Assembly: GCA_950097015.1 (NCBI GenBank)
Contig: CATNEN010000038.1
Location: forward strand, 24,279,001-24,343,000
Length of the DNA: 64,000 nt
From: Macrostomum hystrix
Taxonomy: Eukaryota; Platyhelminthes; Macrostomidae
Direction: 5' to 3'
In this document: positions 46,401 through 56,835 of the stretch, one piece after another
How the letters are laid out: each line of letters begins with the position of its first letter
Position numbering within the stretch: position 1 is the first letter of the stretch
Notes under the pieces: model-generated
Databases searched by the model: none
The model's input: the letters and a program-made list of their open reading frames with translations, nothing else
What the model was told of the DNA's origin: nothing
Position numbers and translations under genes: made by a program

Positions 46401-47907
46401 TGACCATCAGTATAGAGTGGAAGTGGAAGTCGCATTGTGTCCCAGTGAGGCTGGGGTTGGAGTGAGATTAGACTGCTTCGAGAGAGCCAAGCAACTCGTG
46501 TTACAGTATCTGCAGGCGGTAATTGCTTTCATAATACTGTATGACATTCTACTCAATAGTTTGCCTGTCCCCCAGCCTTCTGATCCGTTCTACTCAATAG
46601 TTTGCCTGTCCCCCAGCCTTCTGATCCGTTCTACTCAATAGTTTGCCTGTCCCCCAGCCTTCTGATTCGTTCTACTCAATAGTTTGCCTGTCCCCCAGCC
46701 TTCTGATCCGTTCTACTCACTTGAACAAGAACCAACTTGCCAGCCCTTCAGACCGTCGAGATATTCAACGGTTCTGACCGAAGGTCGGATTTTTCCCATA
46801 AGCGCTAGTGTATTTCATGCACCCCTATACACAGAATTAGCACTGTGCCCTAGTGCGGCCTTGCCAGGCCTTCAAAATTTATCAGCACGTCACCCGAATG
46901 TGCCTGCGTCATCTCCGACTTCGGTGGTCACTTGCTTTTATCTAGACGGAGCTGCCGGACCTTCAACAAGTGGCACCAGCCGAGTATGGACAGCCTGATG
47001 TAAATTTCTATTATTTCGCTGATCAAGCCTCAATATGGCACGAAGGCTCAACCACAGGACCTTCGCCTAGTTTGTCAACAAATCAGTCACCACCCGACGC
47101 CGTCAGCAGAGAGCCTCCAGCTGGCTATGGAGTCGCTAAAGCGATTTTTTCTACTTTCGCTAATAAAGCCTCGATATTGGCCTATACTCAACTATTACTT
47201 GTTGAAGGTCAAGCAGCTCCGTCTAGATAAATGTGTGTGGAGATGATGCAGGCACATTCGGGTGACGTGCTGATAAAGTTTGAAGACGCGTCCTCATTCG
47301 TTCCTAGGCCTCAGAGACTAAATTCTTTATAGCACTTTCAAAGGCTTTTTCAGATTCTCAGACTCTCAGTCGTATTTCTCTGAATTTGTTTGAACTCTCT
47401 TAAAATATGACAAAAGACAAAAGAAAAAATCACTGCTCACCCACTCTATCAATAAATTTTCAGGCCTACGTGCCGGCCTACATAACTAGCGGTATGCTCA
47501 GCAATCACTTGGCCAGTTTAACTTATTTAGTAGACACCGCCTATTTGCGTTCCGCTAAATCTAAAAAGCAACAGCTGGAACTGCAGCAGCAGCAGCAGAA
47601 ACTGTTTCATCGGCACAATTCAGTGTCTACCCCGACGACACCTGTTGGCGCTGCCGCCGCCGCCGCCGCAGCTGTCACCAGCGCAGCCGAGGCCAACGCC
47701 AATGGCAGTGTACATTCCGAGCCAGTGGCTAGCACAGATTACCAGCCCAGTATCGTTAATTTTGGTCGGGTCGATCATCTGGGCCGATTTCACTCCGATT
47801 TAGATCCCATTGTTGGCCGAGATGGAAACAGCGGCGCGTCTTCCATTGCTGGCAGATTTTTTCAACGTTTTGCTCCGAATTTGGATCTGAAGACGCAGTC
47901 TAGGCCT

Positions 47908-47950
<43 letters not shown>

Positions 47951-48024
47951 CGGATCCTAGTGCAGTCGCTGAGTCAATCATTAACGAGGTGCGCGCTTTG
48001 TCTAGAAGAGCTGGGCAGCACTGA
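42458..48024 (+). CDS. AKAP10: A-kinase anchoring protein 10 (dual-specificity AKAP2)
   Basis: Seven exons: 42458-42497, 43196-43513, 43603-43701, 43775-43862, 44849-44978, 46219-46518 and 47464-48024. All are GT-AG with matching phases, giving 511 aa (human about 660). The first RGS-like region is short (LLQFCFEADSFRAS, about residues 30-110). The second carries SPILAEYQ, LFNFMEFMD and the near-identical block LYDRYFSLQASCPLGFD. After it come VPAYITSG and FGRVDHLGRF, both AKAP10 landmarks. The last 23 residues form an amphipathic helix (AVAESIINEV) matching the PKA regulatory-subunit anchoring site. AKAP10 tethers PKA, often at mitochondria or endosomes. The PDZ-binding C-terminus of vertebrate AKAP10 is not evident. 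Polyalanine and polyQ runs are encoded in exons 2 and 7. Confidence 0.9.
42540..43130. repeat. two short minisatellites in AKAP10 intron 1
   Basis: At 42540-42790 the unit contains GGGAATCACCCTGGGATTCT. At 42850-43130 it contains CGGAATTCCCTACTAGG with GTGTTCCCCAAT. The second ends about 65 bp before the exon 2 acceptor. Confidence 0.88.
43985..44155 (+). repeat. dispersed repeat family R2, copy 1 (AKAP10 intron 4)
   Basis: Aligns with 53125-53295. Shared landmarks are GTCCACCAT, TTTACGATGAACT, CTTTCAAAGC, then CGACGTCAGC-like and TCGTC(A/G)AG. Both are non-coding. The class is unknown. A weaker third relative may lie at 21580-21665. Confidence 0.6.
44180..44515 (-). mobile_element. full-length tRNA-derived SINE, family 2
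   Basis: On the reverse strand it starts GGGGGTCGGTGGCAAAGCGG (A-box-like), then GTTCGATTCCACGGCG (B-box-like), a body with GAGGGCCAACATCCAGG and a tail with GCTCAGGAGTCAGCGAAG. About 335 bp, in AKAP10 intron 4. The best partner is the copy at 56284-56570. Confidence 0.8.
45185..46065. repeat. pyrimidine-rich 15-16-bp minisatellite, AKAP10 intron 5
   Basis: Units such as TCATCTCTCCCCTGTC and TTATCTCTCCTTTGTC, with an 80-bp higher-order block (the CTACCATGTCTAATATC variant recurs at 45350, 45560, 45640 and 45720). The unit is related to the array at 5431-5960, so the two may share an origin. Confidence 0.92.
46549..46722. repeat. 41-bp tandem repeat, four copies
   Basis: The CTACTCAATAGTTTGCCTGT block recurs at 46549, 46590, 46631 and 46672, spaced 41 bp. 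It lies at the start of AKAP10 intron 6. Confidence 0.92.
46740..47300 (+). mobile_element. foldback element, dispersed repeat family R1, copy B
   Basis: Related to copies at 0.5-1.1 and 62.2-62.6 kb. Unlike them it is palindromic: the arm at 46869-46971 (TTATCAGCACGTCACCCGAA to CTTCAACAAG) recurs inverted at 47197-47285 (CTTGTTGAAGGT to TTCGGGTGACGTGCTGATAA). The central 220 bp contains a further diverged repeat of CGCTGATCAAGCCTC / CGCTAATAAAGCCTC. This suggests a foldback or MITE structure with the other copies as one-sided remnants. It sits in AKAP10 intron 6. Confidence 0.7.
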
Positions 48025-48815
48025 GCTATGCCTTTTTAAGGGGCATGTCGTGTACACGATATGTATCGAAAAAAGTTTTTTTCTAGAACTTGAAAAAAAG
48101 CTTTTGTGCAATCATATATGCCTGATCTGTATAAAAATTATTTATTTCCTAAATTAATAATCCGAAAGTTTCTATTATTTAGTTTAAAAAATCTAATGGT
48201 TTAATGTCATAATCCGATATGTTGCGAAAATTGTATCCTCAACTAACTACCTTTTGTTTTGATTTTTTTAATCCAGCTTTAAGTACGTTTGGCTATGTAA
48301 CTTTCTAGCAGATATGGCTAATCGAATATGGATTTATTTACATTTTATTTTCGTTTCCTGTTTATCACTCATGCCAATGCCGATAAATTAATTACAGAAA
48401 AATGAGAAACATTTTTTTACAAATCTTTCGTTTCTGAACTTTCATTTTAAAACGCTGTCTTCCACTATGTTTTAGTTCTGTTTAGTTTCAGAATTTTGTT
48501 TAAACGTTTAGCTTTCCTGAAAAATTGCTTGCCCTTGACTTTGATAAACTGTTAGTTACAATACTTTGTATATTATAAAGATTTCCTTCGAGCCAAAATC
48601 ATATTTACTGATATAATAAATATCAGATGTAACTCATTGTTTGCTGAAAACTAACTTAGTAAGTAAAAATTTTCCCATACTAATATATTATATACTTTTT
48701 TCTTACATTCATTCCAGTGTCCTAAAAAAGCCAGTCAGTGATTTATGATTAATCCCTGTTGGTTGCCTTAACTTCGCCTTAGAAGATAAATAGTTTTTTA
48801 TGATTATGTATATAA
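48025..48815. other. AKAP10 3' flank, no gene seen
   Basis: AT-rich sequence downstream of the AKAP10 stop. It probably contains the 3'UTR. No clear poly(A) signal was chosen. Confidence 0.4.
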
Positions 48816-48819
48816 TCTC

Positions 48820-50160
48820 CCATCTCTCCCATCTCTATTCTCCTCATCTCAATCTCCCATCTCTATTCTCCTCATCTCAATCTCCCATCTCTATTCTCCT
48901 CATCTCAATCTCCCATCTCTATTCTCATCATCTCAATCTCCCATCTCTATTCTCCTCATCTCAATCTACCATCTCTATTCTCCTCATCTCAATCTCCCAT
49001 CTCTATTCTCCTCATCTCAATCTCCCATCTCTATTCTCATCATCTCAATCTACCATCTCTTTTCTCCTCATCTCAATCTCCCATCTCTTTTCTCCTCATC
49101 TCAATCTCCCATCTCTATTCTCCTCATCTCAATCTCCCATCTCTATTCTCCTCATCTCAATCTCCCATCTCTATTCTCATCATCTCAATCTACCATCTCT
49201 TTTCTCCTCATCTCAATCTCCCATCTCTATTCTTCTCATCTCAATCTCCCATCTCTATTCTCCTCATCTCAATCTCCCATCTCTATTCTCATCATCTCAA
49301 TCTACCATCTCTTTTCTCCTCATCTCAATCTACCATCTCTATTCTCCTCATCTCAATCTCCCATCTCTATTCTCATCATCTCAATCTACCATCTCTTTTC
49401 TCCTCATCTCAATCTCCCATCTCTATTCTCCTCATCTCAATCTCCCATCTCTATTCTCATCATCTCAATCTACCATCTCTTTTCTCCTCATCTCAATCTC
49501 CTATCTCTATTCTCTCATCTCAATTCCCATCTCTATTCTCCTCATCTTAATCTCCCATCTCTATTCTCCTCATCTCAATCTCCCATCTCTATTCTTCTCA
49601 TCTCGATCTCCCATCTCTATTCTCATCATCTCAATCTACCATCTCTTTTCTCCTCATCTCAATCTCCTATCTCTATTCTCTCATCTCAATTCCCATCTCT
49701 ATTCTCCTCATCTTAATCTCCCATCTCTATTCTCCTCATCTCAATCTCCCATCTCTATTCTCCTCATCTCAATCTCCCATCTCTATTCTCATCATCTCAA
49801 TCTACCATCTCTATTCTCATCATCTCAATCTACCATCTCTATTCTCCTCATCTCAATCTCCCATCTCTATTCTCATCATCACAATCTACCGTCTCTTTTC
49901 TCCTCATCTTAATCTCCCATCTCTATTCTCATCATCTCAATCTACCATCTCTTTTCTCCTCATCTCAATCTCCCATCTCTATTCTCCTCATCTCAATCTC
50001 CCATCTCTATTCTCATCATCTCAATCTACCATCTCTTTTCTCCTCATCTCAATCTCCCATCTCTATTCTCATCATCTCAATCTCCCATCTCTATTCTCAT
50101 CATCTCAATCTACCATCTCTGTTCTTCTCATCTCAATCTACCATCTATATTCTCCTTATC
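48820..50160. repeat. 28-bp pyrimidine-rich minisatellite, about 1.3 kb
   Basis: Units CATCTCTATTCTCCTC plus ATCTCAATCTCC, with CTCATCATCTCAATCTACC variants in a regular higher-order pattern. A 370-codon plus-strand frame across it is an artefact. The T/C-only strand makes it a second candidate triplex tract. Confidence 0.94.
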
Positions 50161-50164
50161 TGTA

Positions 50165-50520
50165 TTCTGTTCATATTCCCATCAATAGAATTGAAAAAGC
50201 GCACCAAACAGATAATATTCTCATTCATTTCAACGCATGCTTGTTAATTCTTTGCAAAATATTATGTCTTAAAGGAATTTTCCTTGCATAGACAGATAAT
50301 GGTCTTGCAATTTTCTATTTGACTGCAATGCAAAAACCAAATACAGATGTTTGATTGTATTTTAATAAAAACCGGTAAAGTTCTACTGTCCGATTAAATA
50401 TTTACTTCATAGATAATCTTCCAGTGTTTATAAGAATTTTGTGTGACAATGATTCGTGTAAATAAATTCTATTGTAATTGTTTGCTAATTATGCTGCCTT
50501 CTGTTTTTTATTTCGTTTCT
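50165..50520. other. spacer between two arrays, nothing seen
   Basis: AT-rich unique DNA with no exon or repeat recognised. Confidence 0.4.
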
Positions 50521-50522
50521 TT

Positions 50523-51325
50523 TAGAGAAGGAGGCATTAGGAAATAGGAGAGTGACAGGGTGAGATAAGAGAGTGACAGGGTGAGATAAGAGAGTGACAG
50601 GGTGAGATAGGAGAGTGACAGGGTGAGATAAGAGAGTGACAGGGTGAGATAAGAGAGTTACAGGGTGAGATAGGAGAGTGACAGGGTGAGATAAGAGAGT
50701 GACAGTGTGAGATAAGAGAGTGACAGGTGTGATAAGACAGTGACAGGGTGTGATAAGACAGTGGCAGGTGTGATAAGACAGTGACAGGGTGTGATAAGAC
50801 AGTGGCAGGTGTGATAAGACAGTGGCAGGTGTGATAAGACAGTGACAGAGTGTGATAAGAGAGTGACAGGTTGTGATAAGAGAGTGACAGAGTGTGATAA
50901 GAGAGTGACAGGGTGGTATAAGAGAGTGACAGGGTGTAACAAGACAGTGACAGTGTGTAATAAGAGAGTGACAGGGTGTGATAAGAGAGTGACAGGGTGG
51001 TATAAGAGAGTGACAGGGTGTAACAAGACAGTGACAGTGTGTAATAAGAGAGTGACAGGGTGTGATAAGAGAGTGACAGGTTGTGATAAGACAGTGACAG
51101 GGTGTGATAAGACAGTGGCAGGTGTGATAAGTGAGTGACAGGGTGGTATAAGAGAGTGACAGGGTGGTATAAGAGAGTGATAGGTGTGACAAGACAGTGA
51201 CAGAGTGTGATAAGACATTGACAAGGGTGTGATAAGAAAGTGACAGGTTGTGATAAGACAGTGACAGGGTGCGATAAGACAGTGACAGAGTGTGATAAGA
51301 GAGTGACAGGGTGTGATAATAGAGT
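50523..51325. repeat. 20-21-bp GAGAGTGACAGGGTGTGATA minisatellite
   Basis: About 39 copies, with GAGATAG and GGTATAAG variants clustered by position. Long minus-strand frames are artefacts. Confidence 0.94.
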
Positions 51326-51747
51326 AAAATAATGAGAAAAAAACCATTTTTTACAAAAGAGACGAATTAGTTAAGGGGGTATACGATTGGAGTTTTAAGT
51401 CTTTGTCCGAATATAATTTTGCGTTTTTTTCACATTGAGTATTTCCTTAAGGGCAGTACCAGTTTGTCTTCTGTTTCGCATATTTGTCTTCTTGCTTTTA
51501 TCAGTAAAATATTGTGTGGCTGTGTGTGCTCTTTTGTCTTCGACAATCATTCATTAGATCCAAACTCTAGTGATAGAAATATGAAACAGTATTAAAAAAC
51601 ACAAAGCAGGCGTCACAGTCCAGATGTTAGTCGTACACAGGTCTCAGTGCTGATAAGGAACGCCCGAACGATTGTATATTATACATGTGTGGCACTTCGG
51701 TAAAACAGTAAATCTTCGTATCAAAGACTCCATAACGAAAGCAAGCT

Positions 51748-52539
51748 ATGCCTCCGAGCTTCACTCTTTCCTGTGCAGTCTTTGCCGCTCTCGCCGTAAG
51801 CTCTATCCTCGCTTCCTCGATCGTCTGCACCAAGGAGTATCGTCCAGTTTGCGGAGTGGACGGCAGCACTTATCCGAACGCTTGCTTCGCGGAGGCGGCT
51901 GGAGTTGAGATTCGTCACAATGGGCCTTGCATCTCATTGTGCTTAAATATCTATCGTCCAGTGTGTGGAGTTGATGGCAAAACTTATCCTAATGATTGCT
52001 TCGCTAAGACAGCCGGGGTTGAACTTCAACACCTAGGCGAGTGCCCTGCTGAGCTGTGCCTCAATATTTACCAGCCTGTGTGCGGTGTTGACGCCAAGAC
52101 CTACTCAAATGAGTGCTTCGCCAGGGCTGCCGGAGTTGCAGTCAAGCACGTTGGCGAGTGTCCATCCAATAAGAACATTTGTATCAATATCTACCAGCCT
52201 GTGTGCGGTGTTGACGCCAAGACCTACTCAAATGAGTGCTTCGCCAGGGCTTCCGGAGTTGCAGTCAAGCACGTTGGCGAGTGTCCATCCAATAAGAACA
52301 TTTGTATCAATATCTACCAGCCTGTGTGCGGTGTTGACGCCAAGACCTACTCAAATGAGTGCTTCGCCAGGGCTGCCGGAGTTGCAGTCAAGCACGTTGG
52401 CGAGTGTCCATCCAATAAGAACATTTGTATCAATATCTACCAGCCTGTGTGCGGTGTTGACGCCAAGACCTACTCAAATGAGTGCTTCGCCAGGGCTGCC
52501 GGAGTTGCAGTCAAGCACGTTGGCGAGTGTCCGAAGTAG
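51748..52539 (+). CDS. secreted six-domain Kazal-type protein
   Basis: An intronless frame of 263 aa from ATG 51748 to TAG 52537-52539, with an AATAAA poly(A) signal at 52606. Residues 1-24 are a signal peptide. Six Kazal modules follow, each with PVCGVD and TYxN(x)CF blocks. Each module has only four cysteines, corresponding to C2, C3, C4 and C6 of the classic six; the C1-C5 disulfide is missing. At the likely P1 position (two residues after C2) module 1 has Lys and modules 2-6 have Asn. Modules 3-6 are almost identical at DNA level in a 123-bp period. Kazal proteins inhibit serine proteases; the Lys module could target trypsin-like enzymes, while the Asn modules have no clear target. Confidence 0.88.
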   Translation: MPPSFTLSCAVFAALAVSSILASSIVCTKEYRPVCGVDGSTYPNACFAEAAGVEIRHNGPCISLCLNIYRPVCGVDGKTYPNDCFAKTAGVELQHLGECPAELCLNIYQPVCGVDAKTYSNECFARAAGVAVKHVGECPSNKNICINIYQPVCGVDAKTYSNECFARASGVAVKHVGECPSNKNICINIYQPVCGVDAKTYSNECFARAAGVAVKHVGECPSNKNICINIYQPVCGVDAKTYSNECFARAAGVAVKHVGECPK

Positions 52540-52611
52540 TGGACTGAGGTTTTCAGTCGCGTTCAGTCGGGTTTCAGTTTAGGTTTTCAGTCGTTCAGAC
52601 TTTCTAATAAA

Positions 52612-53540
52612 AGTCGAAATATAAGAGAATATATTGCGCGTCAAAACTCTGCACTTCTCGTACTTGTGACTGCCAATGCTAAATTGAAGCAATTAAATAC
52701 AATCAAAACTTGAATAAAGACAGGTTTTCAATAATCCGAGACACCAGTTGATATAAGCGTGGAGGGAAGGCTTGGAACTTTTGGTCCCAGTAACCACAGA
52801 TACCTCAGGCATCCTAAGCAATAAAAATCCATGGCAAGCGACGCTATTAAATTGTTTTAAACGCATTAAAAGATGGTGTGCCTAAATGTGTTTGAGAAAC
52901 TGTTTAAAAAATTCCAGTTAATAATTTTTTTGCAATTTCCTTTATGAGACTTTCGATACCTTTCTGAGACGTCTTTGAGGTTTGTGGTCTTGAAGTATCT
53001 CGAAATCACGACAGCGTATTAGAGTTTCTCTTCTACGCTTCTCTTAAGGGTCTTAAAATCGTGCTCACAGTAGTAAGACCACGCTTTTCCCCCTGGGGGT
53101 ATCTCGAATACCCGCTGCCTCCTTCACGAACTGAAGCTCTCAAACTAAATGACCTATTTTGGTGGAAGTCCACCATATGGATCTAAATATCCCGCTTTTT
53201 ACGATGAACTCACTTTCAAAGCCGTACGACGTCAGCGTCGTCAAGATATTTGGCGATTCTTGTTGAAGACAAGTTGGTGACAATGACAACTTGATATGGC
53301 CGAAATGGTGGTTTTTGCCACCACACACCCCGTCAAGAATCGTTGAATATCACGACGATGCCGATGTTTTGTGATTCTTAAAGTTGTTTAATAGGATAGA
53401 CCGGAAAGTTTTAGCCTGTGATCTGGATTTTTACGGCGATTGGTTGAATATTTTGGAAGATACAGAAAATGTGGAAAATCACCAACATACGAGTATAATG
53501 AATATAATATTTGTAGCTAACCATTTTTCGCCTTCACTCT
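52612..53540. other. intergenic spacer with R2 repeat
   Basis: No gene is seen. A copy of the dispersed repeat R2 lies at 53125-53295. Confidence 0.5.
53125..53295 (+). repeat. dispersed repeat family R2, copy 2
   Basis: Counterpart of 43985-44155, with the same GTCCACCAT, TTTACGATGAACT and GACGTCAGCGTCGTCAAG order. Confidence 0.6.
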
Positions 53541-53620
53541 TTCAGTAAACCTAAAAAATCTTTCGCGAACTTTTGAAAACAAGGCAGTTAAGGAAACAAA
53601 ATACACACAATTTTCAATAA

Positions 53621-54826
53621 ATGGACGAACACTTGGCTGCCGCGCGCGACCGTCGGCGTCGTGCTTTGGGTCGTTTGAAACGACCGTTGCGCAATTTCGG
53701 CTGCGCTCACCTGGTCTGCGGCCTGCTGCTGGGCGCCTGCGAGATCGCTATCTTTGCTAAATTGTCGGGTCCCGAGCAGGTGCGTCATCTTCATCTTTTT
53801 TCTGATTCTCCAATCATCTAGTTCGTCTGAACCTCTAAAGAGGTTGTAGCCTTGCGTTTAGAGCGTCGGGCTCACGACTTAAAGGTCGGTGGTTCGATCC
53901 CCGACTAGACTGAAACAATCTGTGTCCTTTTGCAACACACTTAACTCTGCATTGCTTCAGTTCCCCCAGCTGTTAAATGGGTACCAGCATTATCTGGGGT
54001 AATTAAAGGTGGTTGGGGCGTCCCCCCAGTCCATGGACTGAACAGCCGAACGCAGCCTTCAGATTCGCCACGCATTAACTGCGGCTGTGCTGTCGGCTGC
54101 CCATGTGGCCCAATCGGGGCAGGTGTAATCGGTTATATTAAATTATTCCATTATTTTTCTAAATTTTTTTTATTAGCTCTACAGGATCGCTACAATTTTA
54201 CCACGTTATTATGCCGCCGACATCACTCGCAGGTACCGTCTCGCAGCCTTCACCAGCTAGTTGTATTCCTATCGCCAGTATTCATCCTAACTGGCCTACT
54301 ATCTCTAGGCTTCTATTTTACTCCCCCGGCTTCGCTGCGTCGACTGGCAGTTTTAAGCGTTGTAGCCGCCGCCGCCGCTCTGTGCTGCTCAGTTGTTGGC
54401 ATCTCCGTTGTGTCCAACAGTCTGCAAGGTCACGCTACGGCTACCGCATCCATGCCTGTTGCCGTTGTTAGCGACGGCTCAAGCTTCTCGATGGCGATGC
54501 ACGGCGTTGAAGCCGCCCTATTGGCTATTGAAACTCTGGCCAGTATTGGTCACCTAATCCTCGGCTGTCGCCAGTTCTGCTGTCGCGAGCTGCATCCAGT
54601 TGGCGACGCTGAAGCTGGCGCGGCTGCCGACGATGATATCGAAGTAGCCGATTCCAACGAGCTGGCCCAGCGCACTGCTGTGGCTCGCAGCGCCAGTCGA
54701 GACAGTCGCTTGTCGCCTTATTACGAGCAGAGCAATCGCAGCTTCTTGGAAATGGCTAAAGAACGCGAGAAGGAGCGAGATAGAGAGGCCGCTGAAGCTG
54801 CGAAAGATATCGCTGCTAGTGATTGA
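53621..54826 (+). CDS. four-pass membrane protein, family unassigned
   Basis: Two exons, 53621-53779 and 54185-54826, meet in phase 0 (CAG|GTGCGT, CTACAG|GAT) for 266 aa. The N-terminus is short and very basic (RDRRRR). Four hydrophobic segments lie at about residues 27-48, 76-100, 105-130 and 157-182. The loop between segments 3 and 4 is longer. The cytosolic tail of about 80 residues is charged, with a helical end rich in Glu/Lys/Arg. The topology resembles MS4A/MARVEL-like or other small tetraspan proteins, but no diagnostic motif was seen (no tetraspanin CCG). Function is unknown. The intron is mostly a family-1 SINE. Confidence 0.68.
53825..54125 (+). mobile_element. full-length tRNA-derived SINE, family 1
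   Basis: Head GTTGTAGCCTTGCGTTTAGA, B box GGTGGTTCGATCCCCGAC, body with ATCTGTGTCCTTTTGCAAC, and tail with TCCATGGACTGAACAGC. The most complete copy of the family, in the intron of the four-pass membrane protein gene. Confidence 0.8.
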
Positions 54827-56100
54827 AGTTGTGAACAGAAATAATCGATTATCGATTTTACTTCAACTCAATTATTAGTGGAATTTTTTTATTCAGAACA
54901 CTGGCTATTATTTATGCTTGAATGCTTATGGGGCAGCTGCTTTGCTTTTCTCAAAGCTTTTTTGTTTCTGCTTTTAAGTAATAAGTAACGCTAAGGTACT
55001 CTGTTTCACAAAAGGTAAGGCAACTCTGTTTCACAAAAGGTAAGGCAACTCTGTTTCACAAAAGGTAAGGCAACTCTGTTTCAGAAAAAATGGCGTGAAG
55101 TTTTTTTGCACTTTGGGTTCACTGAAAAATGTGCATATTTTATATCAACTTGGCTATTTGGTCGATTTGTCTATGATCAAACAATAACAGAATATTCTAG
55201 TTTTTTACCATAGACGTTTCGAACAATGACGTATATTTAATTATTTTAATGATTGTATAAAGTTAATATGAACAGAGGACGATAGAAATTGTCTGTCTGT
55301 GATTCTTTAAATTGAAATTTTTATTCATAAGAAACGTTTTATCGATCAGTTTTTACAATACTGCATAATCGCTTGCTATTATGTTTATTAACTATTTAAT
55401 ATGCACCTGCATTTACGTCTACATTCTTATATTTAACACTCGCTCAGCTCGTTTAGTCATTGCATTACAAATATTATTATTCCGTTTTAGCGACGCAAAC
55501 CGCTTTAACAAAAATTGTTACATTATATCTAACAGTTTTTTATCTTTCCAGTATTATATAGTGTAGTTTACTATTCAGTTCTCAATCGTTCAGTATTAAC
55601 AAATTTCTAGTCAACATATTTATGTAAAATATTTTATACAAGCTTTTTTGCAGTTGTATTTATCATGACATTGCTTTGCTCTTTTCACTTTTAGTCTCTA
55701 ACAGGTTTTTTTACATTACGTTTTTCAGTTTTTTAGGTTATATTTTATACTCTTTTAAGTAAATTTTGCACTGGCTTTTTGCCGGCCGCACCAGCAATTA
55801 ATAAAATGTTAAATATCGGCTTTGCTTTTCTCGAGTTTGTTTCTGTTGTTTAATTGATTATTTTGTTTCTTAACAGTCGACTGGAACTTATTACAAATTA
55901 GTACATATGTTTATCTAACAGTGTAGCGATCGTTTTTTCCACGAAATCATCAGTGAAGGTCTGCAAGAATTATTTTTAGCAAGTTAATAACACCAAGTAG
56001 GGTCGCTATTTTTGCTATTTTTAGGATTTCTAAAAATAGCAATAACTTAAGCTCTCAATGAACCATTAACTCTAATCGTTATTTTTCACAAAAGTTCCTT
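54827..56100. other. AT-rich spacer, one small tandem repeat
   Basis: A 25-bp repeat with CAACTCTGTTTCACAAAAGG occurs four times at 54995-55090. The rest is AT-rich unique DNA with no recognised gene. Confidence 0.5.
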
Positions 56101-56109
56101 TTTAGTTCC

Positions 56110-56280
56110 CCGACTAAAAAAACTGATTATTATCGCTTGTTGTCCCTGGACACTAGCGCATAAATTGTCTAGAGTCGAACCACCGCCAAATAGGAGGTCA
56201 TTCCGCCCATTCCACTGACCCCTGAGCACACAAACGTACACGAGTATGTACGCAGGCACATACCCGGGTGTGTACATCTG
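56110..56280 (-). mobile_element. SINE family-2 tail fragment
   Basis: The reverse strand carries GATGTACACACCCGGGT and GCTCAGGGGTCAGTGGAA, the tail of family 2. It abuts the next copy in opposite orientation. Confidence 0.65.
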
Positions 56281-56283
56281 ACT

Positions 56284-56575
56284 TAGGGGGTCAGTGGCAG
56301 AGCGGTTAACGCGTTTGCCTCTCGCACCAAGGTCCCTAAGTTCGATTCCACGGCCAGGCCACATTTATTTGGGGCGCAGTCGCGGAGAGAAGGCTTGGGG
56401 GGCTTGTCGTGCAATTTACGCCCTTGAGGGCCAACCTCCAAGACACAGTGAGAGTGTAGCGACGATGAGAAAGTCAGGGCAGATGTACACACCTGTGTGA
56501 GCGTATGCCTGCGTACAGTATCTATGTGCGTGTGCGCTCAGGAGTCAGCGAAGTGTACGGAGTTGCCTCTGCCGT
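56284..56575 (+). mobile_element. full-length tRNA-derived SINE, family 2
   Basis: Head GGTCAGTGGCAGAGCGGTTA (A box) and AAGTTCGATTCCACGG (B box); body GAGGGCCAACCTCCAAGAC; tail GCTCAGGAGTCAGCGAAG. Another short fragment of the same family is at about 56640-56720. Confidence 0.8.
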
Positions 56576-56835
56576 CACCAAATGATGTGCAATTACCCCA
56601 AGCCCTCCTTCAATTATTATTATTATCATGCTGCCGTGACCTTCTCATTGTTAGACCTTCTCATCTTACGGCCCTTTAGGCGTAAATTGCACGATAGGCC
56701 CCACAAGGTTCCCAAAAAATCGGGATTTGACGCGGATTCGAGTTTAGTGACGTTTTCTGCAAAATATGTTGCTTATTTGAATTAGTTTTTTTTCATTTCC
56801 AGCAGTAAAATTGAACAAAGCCAAACCCGCCTAAC

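Noticed and set aside
46684-47230. Short plus-strand proteins in AKAP10 intron 6
   Set aside because: They lie in the foldback repeat; frames are not conserved in the two related copies.
48800-51347. 370-, 235- and 229-codon frames
   Set aside because: Products of two minisatellites; overlapping frames and low-complexity composition.
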